Assembly (NCBI RefSeq): GCF_958445495.1
Contig: NZ_CAUCSQ010000039.1
Coordinates: forward strand, 1 to 40,518
DNA length: 40,518 nt
DNA from: an uncultured Bacteroides sp.
GTDB lineage: Bacteria > Bacteroidota > Bacteroidia > Bacteroidales > Bacteroidaceae
Direction of reading: 5' to 3'
This document shows, one piece after another, positions 8,526 through 16,048 of this stretch. A program made the position numbers and the translations under genes. The notes beneath the pieces are model-generated. The model ran no database searches. It had not been told where the DNA came from and saw nothing but the letters and a program-made list of their open reading frames with translations. The first letter of the stretch is position 1. Every line of letters starts with the position of its first letter.

Positions 8526-9332
8526 TTACTTCCATATTTTTCCTTTTTCAGCCAATAGCCGGTTCAGAACTTCATTTGCGGCATTATATCCTTGTTCGAA
8601 TATTTCTTCTGCTTTCTCCAATTCTGTATTGCTATATCCATAAAGATTGTACGGCTCTACCAGCAAATCGCATTTCTCCCTTTCGGGAAAAGTATTGGCT
8701 CGGAACATGAAATGGAATGAGCGCATAGCAATGCTGACAATATTCATTTTATAATCTTGTGCCATAATAGGACTTACATTGATGGCTACTACTTTGTCAC
8801 AAATCCTGCGAAGAGTAGAAACCGGGAGGTTCATTAATAACCCGCCGTCTACATAATTCGTTCCTTCGATGTTGACCGGAGCGAACATGACAGGCATGCA
8901 ACATGAGGCTGCCACCCGTTCGGCAATGGAACCTCGATGAAAATGTACCATACGGCCGTGGTCGAGGTCGGTTGCCGTGATGATTAGAGGAATCTGCAAC
9001 TCCTCCAGATTCTTCGCTTTTAAATTTGTCCGGAGGAAATCCATGAATTCACAAAGCTCAAATAAACCTTTTTTGGGAATTACCAGTTTGGTTAAATCCT
9101 GGAACTTGTGTCCGGAAAAATAGTCAAGTACTTTATGAGGCTCGTTTCCATCCGCGTAAAATACTCCCGCAAGCGCTCCTGCACTTACACCGGAAATAAT
9201 ATCCGGTTTAATGTCATGTTCCAGAAGAGACTGCATCACACCCAAATGAGCAAAGCCTTTGATAAATCCTCCGCTTAAAGCATAACCTATTTGATATTTC
9301 CGATTAGTCCAGTTATTTGTATATACCTCCAT
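8526..9332 (-). CDS. Patatin-like phospholipase family protein
   Basis: 268 residues. The patatin Ser-Asp dyad is intact: an oxyanion-loop segment ALSGGFIKGFAHLG (18-31), nucleophile elbow GVSAG (S50) and the Asp of YVDGG (D162). There is no signal peptide or beta-barrel domain, so it is a soluble cytosolic acyl hydrolase of the RssA/YlbK size class rather than a PlpD-type secreted one. The substrate is unknown. It is the first gene of a pair with the GH13 amylase. The start ATG at 9332 lies directly upstream of the first strand; no clear -7 box is seen. Confidence 0.9.
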   Translation of the reverse strand: MEVYTNNWTNRKYQIGYALSGGFIKGFAHLGVMQSLLEHDIKPDIISGVSAGALAGVFYADGNEPHKVLDYFSGHKFQDLTKLVIPKKGLFELCEFMDFLRTNLKAKNLEELQIPLIITATDLDHGRMVHFHRGSIAERVAASCCMPVMFAPVNIEGTNYVDGGLLMNLPVSTLRRICDKVVAINVSPIMAQDYKMNIVSIAMRSFHFMFRANTFPEREKCDLLVEPYNLYGYSNTELEKAEEIFEQGYNAANEVLNRLLAEKGKIWK

Positions 9333-9572
9333 GAATTTTCACTTTCTTTTAATTCGCTACGAATTTAATGAATTTATTGATAGCAAAAGGAACATGCGGT
9401 TAGTTTTTTAAATCATAACTCGAAATCATCTGTTTCACGTCCGATTGGAGAAAGTTTCTTTCTGCATACAATTAAAAGTGCGGTCAGGGGGATTCTCAGA
9501 GAGTGGACGGTTCTGTTTTTCAGCAATAAAAAATGTTTTTTTCATTGAAGTAGGCAATTATTCATTTTTTAG
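9333..9572. other. Upstream region between patatin-like gene and glutamine synthetase
   Basis: About 240 bp separate the divergent patatin-like gene and the glutamine synthetase promoter. I see no gene and no strong repeat apart from a weak AGAAA-G-TTTCT palindrome near 9455. It may hold control sites for nitrogen regulation, but none is recognisable. Confidence 0.35.
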
Positions 9573-9603
9573 TTTGTTCAAATAGCAGTATTTGTTATCT
9601 TTG
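9573..9603 (+). promoter_or_regulatory. Promoter of glutamine synthetase
   Basis: A near-ideal Bacteroides promoter: -33 TTTG (9573-9576), a 19-nt spacer and -7 TATCTTTG (9596-9603). The leader of about 42 nt begins with a small hairpin CGGTT-GAG-AACCG. Confidence 0.85.
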
Positions 9604-9650
9604 GCGGTTGAGAACCGTTTTAATCGTATAACAATGAAAAACAACCGATT

Positions 9651-11153
9651 ATGAATCAAGAACTATTAATGAACGCTAACCAGTTAGTCGCATTTCTTCA
9701 GAAACCGGCTTTTGAATTTACTAAGGCGGATATTATCTCGTTTGTCAAACAGAATAACATTCGTATGCTCAATTTCATGTATCCTGCGGGAGACGGTCGC
9801 CTGAAAACTTTAAATTTTGTTATTAACAATGAGGCTTACTTGGAAGCTATCCTTACCTGCGGAGAACGTGTAGACGGTTCCAGCCTTTTCCCTTTTATCG
9901 AAGCGGGAAGCAGCGACCTCTATGTCATTCCCCGTTTCCGTACGGCATTTATCGACCCGTTTGCCGAAATCCCGACTTTATCTCTGCTTTGTTCCTTTTT
10001 TAATAAGGATGGAGAGCCGTTGGAGAGTTCGCCGGAACATACGCTTCGCAAGGCAAGTCATGCATTTACAGATGTGACCGGAATGGAATTTCAGGCAATG
10101 GGAGAACTGGAATATTATGTCATAGCACCTGATACAGGCATGTTTCCCGCAACAGACCAGCGTGGTTATCATGAATCGGGGCCTTATGCGAAATTCAATG
10201 AATTCCGTACACAGTGCATGTCATATATTGCACAGGCTGGAGGACAAATTAAGTACGGACATTCGGAAGTCGGCAATTTTACTTTAGACGGATATATTTA
10301 TGAACAGAATGAAATAGAATTTCTTCCTGTAAATGTAGAACAGGCAGCCGACCAATTGATGATTGCCAAATGGGTAATTCGTAACTTGGGATATAAATAT
10401 GGATATAATGTCACATTTGCACCCAAGATTACGACCGGTAAAGCCGGTTCGGGACTACATATTCACATGCGTATCATGAAAGATGGAAAAAACCAGATGT
10501 TGAAAGACGGTATTCTGTCGGATACGGCTCGTAAGGCTATTGCAGGAATGATGGAACTGGCTCCGTCAATTACCGCTTTTGGGAATACGAATCCCACTTC
10601 TTATTTTCGTCTTGTTCCCCATCAGGAGGCGCCGACTAATGTATGTTGGGGAGACAGGAACCGTTCAGTGTTGGTACGTGTACCGTTAGGATGGGCTGCC
10701 AAAACGGATATGTGCGTGTTGGCAAATCCGTTGGAAACGGAAAGTTCCTTTGATACCAGTCAAAAACAAACGGTAGAAATGCGTTCGCCGGATGGCTCGG
10801 CAGATTTATATCAATTACTTGCCGGACTGGCTGTTGCCTGCCGTCATGGATTTGAAATGGCAAATGCTTTGGAAGTTGCGGAGAAAACTTATGTGAATGT
10901 GAATATTCATCAAAAAGAAAATGCCGATAAACTAAAAATGCTGACCCAGTTGCCTGATAGTTGTGCCGCTTCGGCAGATTGCTTGGAACGGCAGAGGGCT
11001 GTCTTTGAAAAATACAATGTATTCAGTCCGGCCATGATAAATGGTATTATCAGTAAACTGCGCGGTTATAAAGATGAAACGTTACGTGCTGATTTAGAAA
11101 AGAAACCGCAGGAAATGTTGGATTTAGTCCATAAATATTTCCATTGCGGGTAA
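9651..11153 (+). CDS. glnA: Glutamine synthetase, GSI fold
   Basis: 500 residues. It makes glutamine from glutamate, ammonia and ATP. The beta-grasp N-domain carries VDGSSLFPF (74-82). Metal/ATP-site blocks are GELEYYV (E152, E154), AGSGLHIHM (265-273, H270/H272) and NPTSYFRLVPHQEAPTNV leading to GDRNRSVLVRVP (R320, R336, R338). No NLYDLP-type adenylylation tyrosine site is visible near the C-terminus, so GlnE-style covalent control is unlikely. Cytosolic dodecamer by family. It is monocistronic with a strong promoter. Bacteroides carry more than one glutamine synthetase type (GSI and GSIII); this is clearly not the large GSIII. The ATG at 9651 fits the short leader. Confidence 0.93.
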   Translation: MNQELLMNANQLVAFLQKPAFEFTKADIISFVKQNNIRMLNFMYPAGDGRLKTLNFVINNEAYLEAILTCGERVDGSSLFPFIEAGSSDLYVIPRFRTAFIDPFAEIPTLSLLCSFFNKDGEPLESSPEHTLRKASHAFTDVTGMEFQAMGELEYYVIAPDTGMFPATDQRGYHESGPYAKFNEFRTQCMSYIAQAGGQIKYGHSEVGNFTLDGYIYEQNEIEFLPVNVEQAADQLMIAKWVIRNLGYKYGYNVTFAPKITTGKAGSGLHIHMRIMKDGKNQMLKDGILSDTARKAIAGMMELAPSITAFGNTNPTSYFRLVPHQEAPTNVCWGDRNRSVLVRVPLGWAAKTDMCVLANPLETESSFDTSQKQTVEMRSPDGSADLYQLLAGLAVACRHGFEMANALEVAEKTYVNVNIHQKENADKLKMLTQLPDSCAASADCLERQRAVFEKYNVFSPAMINGIISKLRGYKDETLRADLEKKPQEMLDLVHKYFHCG

Positions 11154-11174
11154 TCCTTTAGCATCATAAAGCAT

Positions 11175-11226
11175 TAAAACAAGTTTAGTATGTTTGGAAT
11201 AGCAAGAACATGCCGGACTTGTTTTA
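11175..11226. terminator. Convergent terminator, glnA / exporter
   Basis: TAAAACAAGT (11175-11184) and ACTTGTTTTA (11217-11226) are perfect 10-bp arms between a plus-strand and a minus-strand gene. With A/T-rich flanks it can serve both. Confidence 0.65.
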
Positions 11227-11303
11227 ATTTATATGTAAACACTTCGAATCTTTAAACTGCAAGTCCGGTGTACCGGTTACCGTCCTCTTCTTTTAGGAAC
11301 AGT

Positions 11304-12500
11304 TCAAGGACAACCGGTTTTATAAACCATTGGCGAAGCCGGATGCAGTAATGCATATCGCATACACAGATATGAGCATAATGAGCCGATGAGAAATAAA
11401 GCGGCGGTAGATAACATGATGTTGCCGATACCTGCCAAAGGAGATACGATTCCTCCGAACGCATAGCCGGTTGCTCCTAAAAGTGCCGAAGCAACGCCGG
11501 CATTTTTTCGTTCACAGTCCATAGCCAGTGTGTTGGAAGCTGTAAAAGTTATTCCTACCATTGCGAGTAAACTGAAAATTAATATCTCATAAATCCAAAA
11601 ATTGCATCCTAAATAAAATAATATCAAAGTCAATGCCGATATACATAACATTCCGTAGCTTCCCGTATGTAATGCCTGTTCCATCGTTGGAAACCTGACA
11701 GCAATAGCAGATGAGATAACCATGGCAATAGCATTTATTCCGAAACAAATGCTAAAAAACAGGGGAGAAAGCCCGTAATGTTCCTGCATAATGAAAGGCG
11801 CAGAAGATATATTGGTAAATAAAACCCCTATGGTGAAGCCATATTGCAAGATGTAACAGATATACTGACGATTGCGTAGTACAACTCTGAAATTATGATA
11901 CATATCCTTCCATCGGACACATTGTTTTTGTTCTTCAGGCAATGATTCATGAAGATGAATACTTCCGGCCAATAAAATGATTCCTAACAAAAACAGAAAC
12001 CAGAATATTCCCTGCCAGCCGGCAATATTAGCCAGCAGCCCTCCTCCAATCGGAGCTATAACAGTCGCTATTCCATTAATGGCGCCGATGATTGCCAGCA
12101 TTTTGGCAAGTTCGTGCGCATAATATTTGTCAGTGGCTATGGAACGGGAAATAACTACACCGCCGGCTCCCGCCATTCCTTGTATGAAACGTAAAACTAT
12201 AAACTGTAAAATCGTCTGGGCAAAAATACAACCGGCAGTTGATAATAAGAATAAAACCATTGCCGCCAGCAAAGGAGGACGCCGCCCGTATTTGTCACTT
12301 AATGAACCGAAAACCAGTTGTCCAGCAGCCAGTCCGACCATACTTGCAGTAAGCCCTAACTGTATCATGGAAGAAGTGGTGTGGAAGAAGTCTGACATTG
12401 CGGGTAAAGTAGGCAAGTACATATCCATAACGAACGGTCCGAAAGCGCTTAAAGTGCCAAGAAAGATTAATATGAATATCTTTGAATTCTGTTTATGCAT
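11304..12500 (-). CDS. Bcr/CflA family drug-resistance MFS transporter
   Basis: 398 residues with 12 predicted membrane helices. Hallmarks are the early DMYLPTLP motif typical of Bcr/CflA drug:proton antiporters, motif A GSLSDKYGRRPPLL after helix 2, RFIQGMAGAGG in helix 4 (motif B/C region) and an APIGGG turn in helix 5. It exports drugs or toxic metabolites across the inner membrane; the substrate cannot be read. It is divergent from an AraC-family gene across a 153-bp spacer with a palindromic operator candidate, so control by that regulator is plausible. The start ATG lies about 27 bp from a -7 box on the minus strand. Confidence 0.92.
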   Translation of the reverse strand: MHKQNSKIFILIFLGTLSAFGPFVMDMYLPTLPAMSDFFHTTSSMIQLGLTASMVGLAAGQLVFGSLSDKYGRRPPLLAAMVLFLLSTAGCIFAQTILQFIVLRFIQGMAGAGGVVISRSIATDKYYAHELAKMLAIIGAINGIATVIAPIGGGLLANIAGWQGIFWFLFLLGIILLAGSIHLHESLPEEQKQCVRWKDMYHNFRVVLRNRQYICYILQYGFTIGVLFTNISSAPFIMQEHYGLSPLFFSICFGINAIAMVISSAIAVRFPTMEQALHTGSYGMLCISALTLILFYLGCNFWIYEILIFSLLAMVGITFTASNTLAMDCERKNAGVASALLGATGYAFGGIVSPLAGIGNIMLSTAALFLIGSLCSYLCMRYALLHPASPMVYKTGCP

Positions 12501-12526
12501 GTATATAGTCTTTTTTAATCCGGCTG

Positions 12527-12534
12527 CAAAATTA
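12527..12534 (-). promoter_or_regulatory. -7 box of the Bcr/CflA exporter gene
   Basis: Read on the minus strand this is TAATTTTG, matching TAnnTTTG. The start is expected near 12521, about 20 nt before the ATG. No strong -33 is seen, which would fit activator dependence. Confidence 0.55.
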
Positions 12535-12556
12535 CCTTACAAGCATGAAATAAAAC

Positions 12557-12574
12557 TTGTATTAAATCATACAA
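12557..12574. promoter_or_regulatory. Candidate operator, TTGTAT-N6-ATACAA
   Basis: A perfect 6-6-6 inverted repeat lies in the middle of the divergent spacer between the exporter and the AraC-family gene, just upstream of the exporter -7 box. Position and symmetry suggest a regulator site, but AraC proteins often use direct repeats, so the link is inference. Confidence 0.45.
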
Positions 12575-12621
12575 AACATTTCATATTAGGAACATTATTA
12601 CCAAATGCCGCAAAATATATC

Positions 12622-12629
12622 TACATTTG
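12622..12629 (+). promoter_or_regulatory. -7 box of the AraC-family gene
   Basis: TACATTTG matches TAnnTTTG, 24 nt upstream of the ATG at 12654. The -33 region is poor. Confidence 0.6.
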
Positions 12630-12653
12630 TTGCGTAAAACAGAATAACGTGTT

Positions 12654-13508
12654 ATGTTTGACGACTTACTACCTTCCGATACGACGACAATCAGATATGA
12701 GGAAACCGCTCTTTCATCTCTGAAACAGAATCCATGCCATTTCAAATGCGGCATTTATTTAATCTGTGTGCAAGGAGAAAGCATTATTTCGACCGGAGTA
12801 GAGCAGTATGTTTTTAATGAGCAAACAGAACTGATTTTCTTGACGGGAGGCCTGATACAAGTAATACATGTGTCAGCCGATTTTAAAGCGCGTCTGTTGA
12901 TGTTTCCCAAAGATGTTTTTCTAAAAGCGATGTTGCCGGTCGATACTCCTTATTTCAATTATACACATGAACATCCTTATTATCACCATACGGAAGATGA
13001 AAGGAGCCAGAAAACCTGGAGGGAGATTATGCTATGGATGGATGTGGCACAAATGCTGTTTGAAAATAATACTACGTCCCAATTCAGACAACAGCAAGAG
13101 TATAATTTTCTGCAAAGCCTGCTGATGTGGTTATTTAATACGATACCGGAGAAACTTGCGCTCAATAGCCATTACAGCAGGAAACAGATTCTTTGCCACC
13201 AGTTTTTGCAATTGGTACGGGAATATAGTACCCAGGAACACCAGGTTACGTTTTATGCAGAGAAAATGTGCATTTCATCTCGTTATTTGTATAAAGTGAC
13301 TGTTGAATATCTCAACGGGAAAACTCCTAAACAAGTGATAGATGAACAATTGCTGGCAGAGGTTAAAGTTCTTTTGAATGAGCCTTATTTGTCAGTAACG
13401 GAGATAGCCGAACAGTTGAACTTTGCCGACCAGTCATATTTGACCCGCTTTTTTAAAAAAAATACCGGAATGGCTCCTAAAGAATTCCGTTCACGGAAAT
13501 CTTGGTGA
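12654..13508 (+). CDS. AraC-family transcriptional regulator
   Basis: 284 residues. Residues 199-280 form the two-helix-turn-helix AraC DNA-binding domain: YAEKMCISSRYLYKV (first HTH), LSVTEIAEQLNFADQSYLTRFFKK (second HTH) and the closing TGMAPKEFR signature. Residues 25-100 are beta-rich like the cupin effector domain, with a helical linker after. No signal peptide or membrane segment. It is divergent from the Bcr/CflA exporter and probably controls it (inference from the shared spacer). The effector is unknown. A terminator follows at 13537. Confidence 0.9.
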   Translation: MFDDLLPSDTTTIRYEETALSSLKQNPCHFKCGIYLICVQGESIISTGVEQYVFNEQTELIFLTGGLIQVIHVSADFKARLLMFPKDVFLKAMLPVDTPYFNYTHEHPYYHHTEDERSQKTWREIMLWMDVAQMLFENNTTSQFRQQQEYNFLQSLLMWLFNTIPEKLALNSHYSRKQILCHQFLQLVREYSTQEHQVTFYAEKMCISSRYLYKVTVEYLNGKTPKQVIDEQLLAEVKVLLNEPYLSVTEIAEQLNFADQSYLTRFFKKNTGMAPKEFRSRKSW

Positions 13509-13536
13509 AAATGCCGGTGAAAATACTGATGAGAAT

Positions 13537-13566
13537 AAGTCCGTTTGCTGTTTATCGGATTTTTTA
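13537..13566 (+). terminator. Terminator after AraC-family gene
   Basis: AAGTCCG (13537-13543) pairs with CGGATTT (13556-13562), with one G-T, followed by a run of T to 13565. Confidence 0.7.
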
Positions 13567-13610
13567 TTTCGTTAGGCGTCACGCTCTTAGCATGGTAAAA
13601 GGAGAGAATA

Positions 13611-13721
13611 ATGGTTAATATTTGGCCTAATTTCATAAAAAAGATGTTTTATGGAAAGAAAAAGGGAGGAATATGCTGGAAAATCACCAATAATGCTTTC
13701 CTTTGCAACCAACAACAATAA
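13611..13721 (+). CDS. Possible 36-residue small protein
   Basis: ATG at 13611 opens a 36-codon frame ending in CNQQQ-stop. Its product is basic in the middle (KKMFYGKKKGG) with two Cys. AAAAGGAG, a good Shine-Dalgarno match, lies about 9 nt before the ATG. That is rare in this window, where real genes have A-rich leaders, so it is either notable or chance. No promoter box is seen, and a terminator lies just upstream. Homologues would be needed to call it real. Confidence 0.2.
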   Translation: MVNIWPNFIKKMFYGKKKGGICWKITNNAFLCNQQQ

Positions 13722-13831
13722 TAAGGTTTATTACGATTTGATTATTTTACGTGAATCTCCTCATTTATTTGAGTATATCCATTTCTAACTTAAGATTTTC
13801 CGATAACTTTCTTATTGAATTATTAATTTTT

Positions 13832-13839
13832 TATATTTG
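13832..13839 (+). promoter_or_regulatory. -7 box at the RRM gene
   Basis: TATATTTG matches TAnnTTTG and ends only 5 nt before the ATG at 13845. If used, transcription would begin at or next to the start codon. TTTC (13808-13811) is a weak -33 at 20 nt. The spacer between 13722 and 13831 shows no other clear promoter. Confidence 0.55.
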
Positions 13840-13844
13840 TGTTT

Positions 13845-14090
13845 ATGAATTTGTACATTGGAAATCTTAGCTATAATGTTAAGGAATCAGACTTGAGAAA
13901 CGTAATGGAAGAGTATGGAACAGTAGCTTCTGTAAAATTGATTACAGATCGTGAAACTAGAAGATCAAAAGGATTCGCATTTGTTGAAATGCCGGATGAT
14001 ACGGAAGCCAATAATGTTATTAAACAGTTGAACGGTGCTGAATATGTAGGCCGGTCAATGGTTGTAAAAGAAGCCTTACCGAAGAATTAA
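13845..14090 (+). CDS. RRM-domain RNA-binding protein
   Basis: 81 residues, essentially one RNA recognition motif. RNP2 is LYIGNL (residues 3-8) and RNP1 is KGFAFVEM, with the RRM beta-alpha-beta spacing between them and VVKEALPKN at the end. Bacteroidota encode several such single-RRM proteins that bind RNA and act as global post-transcriptional regulators in the group. I start at ATG 13845 because RNP2 begins at once; a GTG at 13839 is in frame but lies inside the -7 box. Cytosolic, monocistronic, with a strong terminator. Confidence 0.93.
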   Translation: MNLYIGNLSYNVKESDLRNVMEEYGTVASVKLITDRETRRSKGFAFVEMPDDTEANNVIKQLNGAEYVGRSMVVKEALPKN

Positions 14091-14110
14091 GACTGAACAA
14101 AGCCATAGGA

Positions 14111-14147
14111 GAGGGTATGTTGGGAAACCGACATACCCTCTTTTTTT
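14111..14147 (+). terminator. Terminator after RRM gene
   Basis: Perfect 10-bp arms GAGGGTATGT (14111-14120) and ACATACCCTC (14131-14140) followed by T7. Confidence 0.92.
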
Positions 14148-14242
14148 ATGGAATCTCGACGATAGGGTAAGTCAAAGAAATAGCTGAATTGAACTTTCAC
14201 GAATGAATGTTGTTGTAGGATGAGGTTTTAAAACATATAACT

Positions 14243-14959
14243 ATGCTCAATTTGATTGCTGTATTTTTTGTGTGTTCAGGTATTGGAATTGCAGCTCATA
14301 TAGCATTGGACCTGGCACGTCGTCCGCAACCTATGAAAATAATGAATGCCGTTTGGATACTGACGGCATTGTGGGGAAGTTATTTCGCTTTATGGGCTTA
14401 TAATAAATTAGGAAAGAGTGAACCGGTGAAGGCAGGAGAGGTTGGAATGGGAATGGACATGCCGTCTATGAAAGGGATGGAAACAGATATGACGATGAAG
14501 AAAATGAAAACCCCTCGTTGGCAGTCGGTAATCTTATCGGCTTTACACTGTGGAGCAGGTTGCACATTGGCAGATATTGTCGGAGAATGGTTCACTAATT
14601 ATATTCCCGTGACTGTTGCCGGTAGTCAACTTATCGGTAATTGGGTGCTTGATTTTATATTAGCTTTGATTATCGGAATCTACTTTCAATTCTATGCCAT
14701 CCGTGAAATGGAAAAAATATCTTTCGGAGGAGCATTGGGGCATGCTTTTAAAGCAGATTTTTTTTCCTTGCTGTCTTGGCAGGCAGGTATGTATAGCTGG
14801 ATGATAATTGTCCATTTCGTATTGTTTGCCGGTGTTCCCTTACCCAAAAATACATGGATATTCTGGTTTATGATGCAGATAGCCATGCTTTTCGGATTTT
14901 TCTTCGCATATCCCGTAAATGTGATATTGATAAAATTAGGAATAAAAAAAGGAATGTAA
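14243..14959 (+). CDS. DUF4396 family membrane protein with Met-rich loop
   Basis: 238 residues, about six membrane helices. Residues 99-111 (SALHCGAGCTLAD) carry the Cys pair and CGxGC pattern that mark DUF4396 proteins. Between helix 2 and helix 3, residues 69-88 hold eight Met (MGMDMPSMKG then METDMTMKKM), a composition seen in copper-binding loops; metal binding is inference. The C-terminal half has three hydrophobic helices including FSLLSWQAGMYSWMIIVHF. Inner-membrane location; function unknown. It stands alone and is convergent with fabD across a shared terminator. Confidence 0.75.
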   Translation: MLNLIAVFFVCSGIGIAAHIALDLARRPQPMKIMNAVWILTALWGSYFALWAYNKLGKSEPVKAGEVGMGMDMPSMKGMETDMTMKKMKTPRWQSVILSALHCGAGCTLADIVGEWFTNYIPVTVAGSQLIGNWVLDFILALIIGIYFQFYAIREMEKISFGGALGHAFKADFFSLLSWQAGMYSWMIIVHFVLFAGVPLPKNTWIFWFMMQIAMLFGFFFAYPVNVILIKLGIKKGM

Positions 14960-15006
14960 TGACTGAACCCATTGAAGACGAATGTAAAACGTTTTTCAGA
15001 TTAAAT

Positions 15007-15046
15007 AAAAACACTCTTGTCCGACAGTGCGGCAAGAGTGTTTTTT
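15007..15046. terminator. Bidirectional terminator, DUF4396 / fabD
   Basis: AAAAACACTCTTG-type arms 15007-15019 and 15033-15045 pair perfectly over 13 bp, with A-run and T-run flanks, between convergent genes. Confidence 0.88.
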
Positions 15047-15102
15047 ATTTATGGCTTCTTGAATAAGCCTGTGTACATTTTTATAAAAACCGTATTCGTG
15101 CC

Positions 15103-15990
15103 TTATGCAATGCCATGGGCGTTGACTGTACCGTCAATTTTCTTAATCAAACCTTGCAAAACCGCACCAGGTCCACATTCCGTAAAATCTGTAGCACCGT
15201 CTGCAATCATATTTTTAACAGATTGAGTCCAACGTACGGAAGCAGTCAGTTGAGCTACCAGATTCTTCTTGATTTCTGCGGGGTCAGTATGAGGCAGTGC
15301 ATCCACATTCTGATATACCGGGCATTTGGGAGTGTGGAATTCTGTTGCATTGATGGCAGCTTCCAGTTCGACTTTCGCCGGGTCCATTAACGGAGAATGG
15401 AAAGCACCGCCTACTTTCAATGGAAGGGCGCGTTTGGCTCCGGCAGCTTTCATTAACTCACAAGCTTTTTCAATGCCTGGCACAGAGCCGGAAATAACAA
15501 TTTGTCCCGGACAGTTATAGTTCGCCGGTACGCAAACTTCACCTTCTGCATTTACAGATGCGCAAATCTCCTCTACCTTCTCATCCGGCAATGCAATAAT
15601 GGCAGCCATTGTGGAAGGAGTGGCCTCGCATGCTTTTTGCATTGCCATAGCACGTGCATAAACCAATTTTAAACCATCTTCAAAACTCAAAGCTCCTGCG
15701 GCTACCAATGCGGAGAATTCACCGAGTGAATGGCCGGCAGTCATTTCCGGTTTGAAATTGTCGCCCATGCAAAGAGCTGAAATTACAGAGTGTAGAAATA
15801 CGGCAGGCTGTGTAACTTTAGTCTGGCGCAGGTCTTCGTCTGTACCATTGAACATAATGTCTGTAATGCGATATCCCAGAATATCATTTGCTTTCTCAAA
15901 TAGTTCTTTTGCTAAAGCTGAATTTTCATATAAGTCTTTGCCCATTCCTACATATTGAGCACCTTGACCGGGAAAAACGAATGCTTTCAT
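15103..15990 (-). CDS. fabD: Malonyl-CoA:ACP transacylase
   Basis: 295 residues from MKAFVFPGQGAQ. It moves malonyl from CoA to acyl carrier protein for fatty-acid synthesis in the cytosol. Visible are the N-terminal FPGQGAQ motif, GHSLGE with nucleophile S88, R113 in the YARAM helix and H198 in GGAFHSPLM. I use ATG 15990 because the conserved start follows directly; an in-frame ATG 120 bp upstream would add an unrelated His/Ile-rich tail that overlaps thiD. A -7 box at 16026-16033 fits this start. It lies downstream of thiD on the same strand but seems separately transcribed. No other fab genes are adjacent. Confidence 0.96.
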   Translation of the reverse strand: MKAFVFPGQGAQYVGMGKDLYENSALAKELFEKANDILGYRITDIMFNGTDEDLRQTKVTQPAVFLHSVISALCMGDNFKPEMTAGHSLGEFSALVAAGALSFEDGLKLVYARAMAMQKACEATPSTMAAIIALPDEKVEEICASVNAEGEVCVPANYNCPGQIVISGSVPGIEKACELMKAAGAKRALPLKVGGAFHSPLMDPAKVELEAAINATEFHTPKCPVYQNVDALPHTDPAEIKKNLVAQLTASVRWTQSVKNMIADGATDFTECGPGAVLQGLIKKIDGTVNAHGIA

Positions 15991-16025
15991 ATTCTTATTA
16001 TTTAATTGATTTTTGATTGTCCTTG

Positions 16026-16033
16026 CAAAGTTA
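16026..16033 (-). promoter_or_regulatory. -7 box of fabD
   Basis: TAACTTTG on the minus strand, about 36 nt before the fabD ATG and just after the thiD stop. It supports the shorter fabD start. The -33 is weak. Confidence 0.6.
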
Positions 16034-16048
16034 CGGAAAATAATGAAT

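Noticed and set aside
7784..8710. 308-codon plus-strand frame
   Set aside because: Antisense to the amylase and patatin genes, which have complete catalytic motifs; no domain of its own.
12127..12723. 198-codon plus-strand frame
   Set aside because: Antisense to the exporter and running into the AraC gene; it crosses the divergent promoter region.
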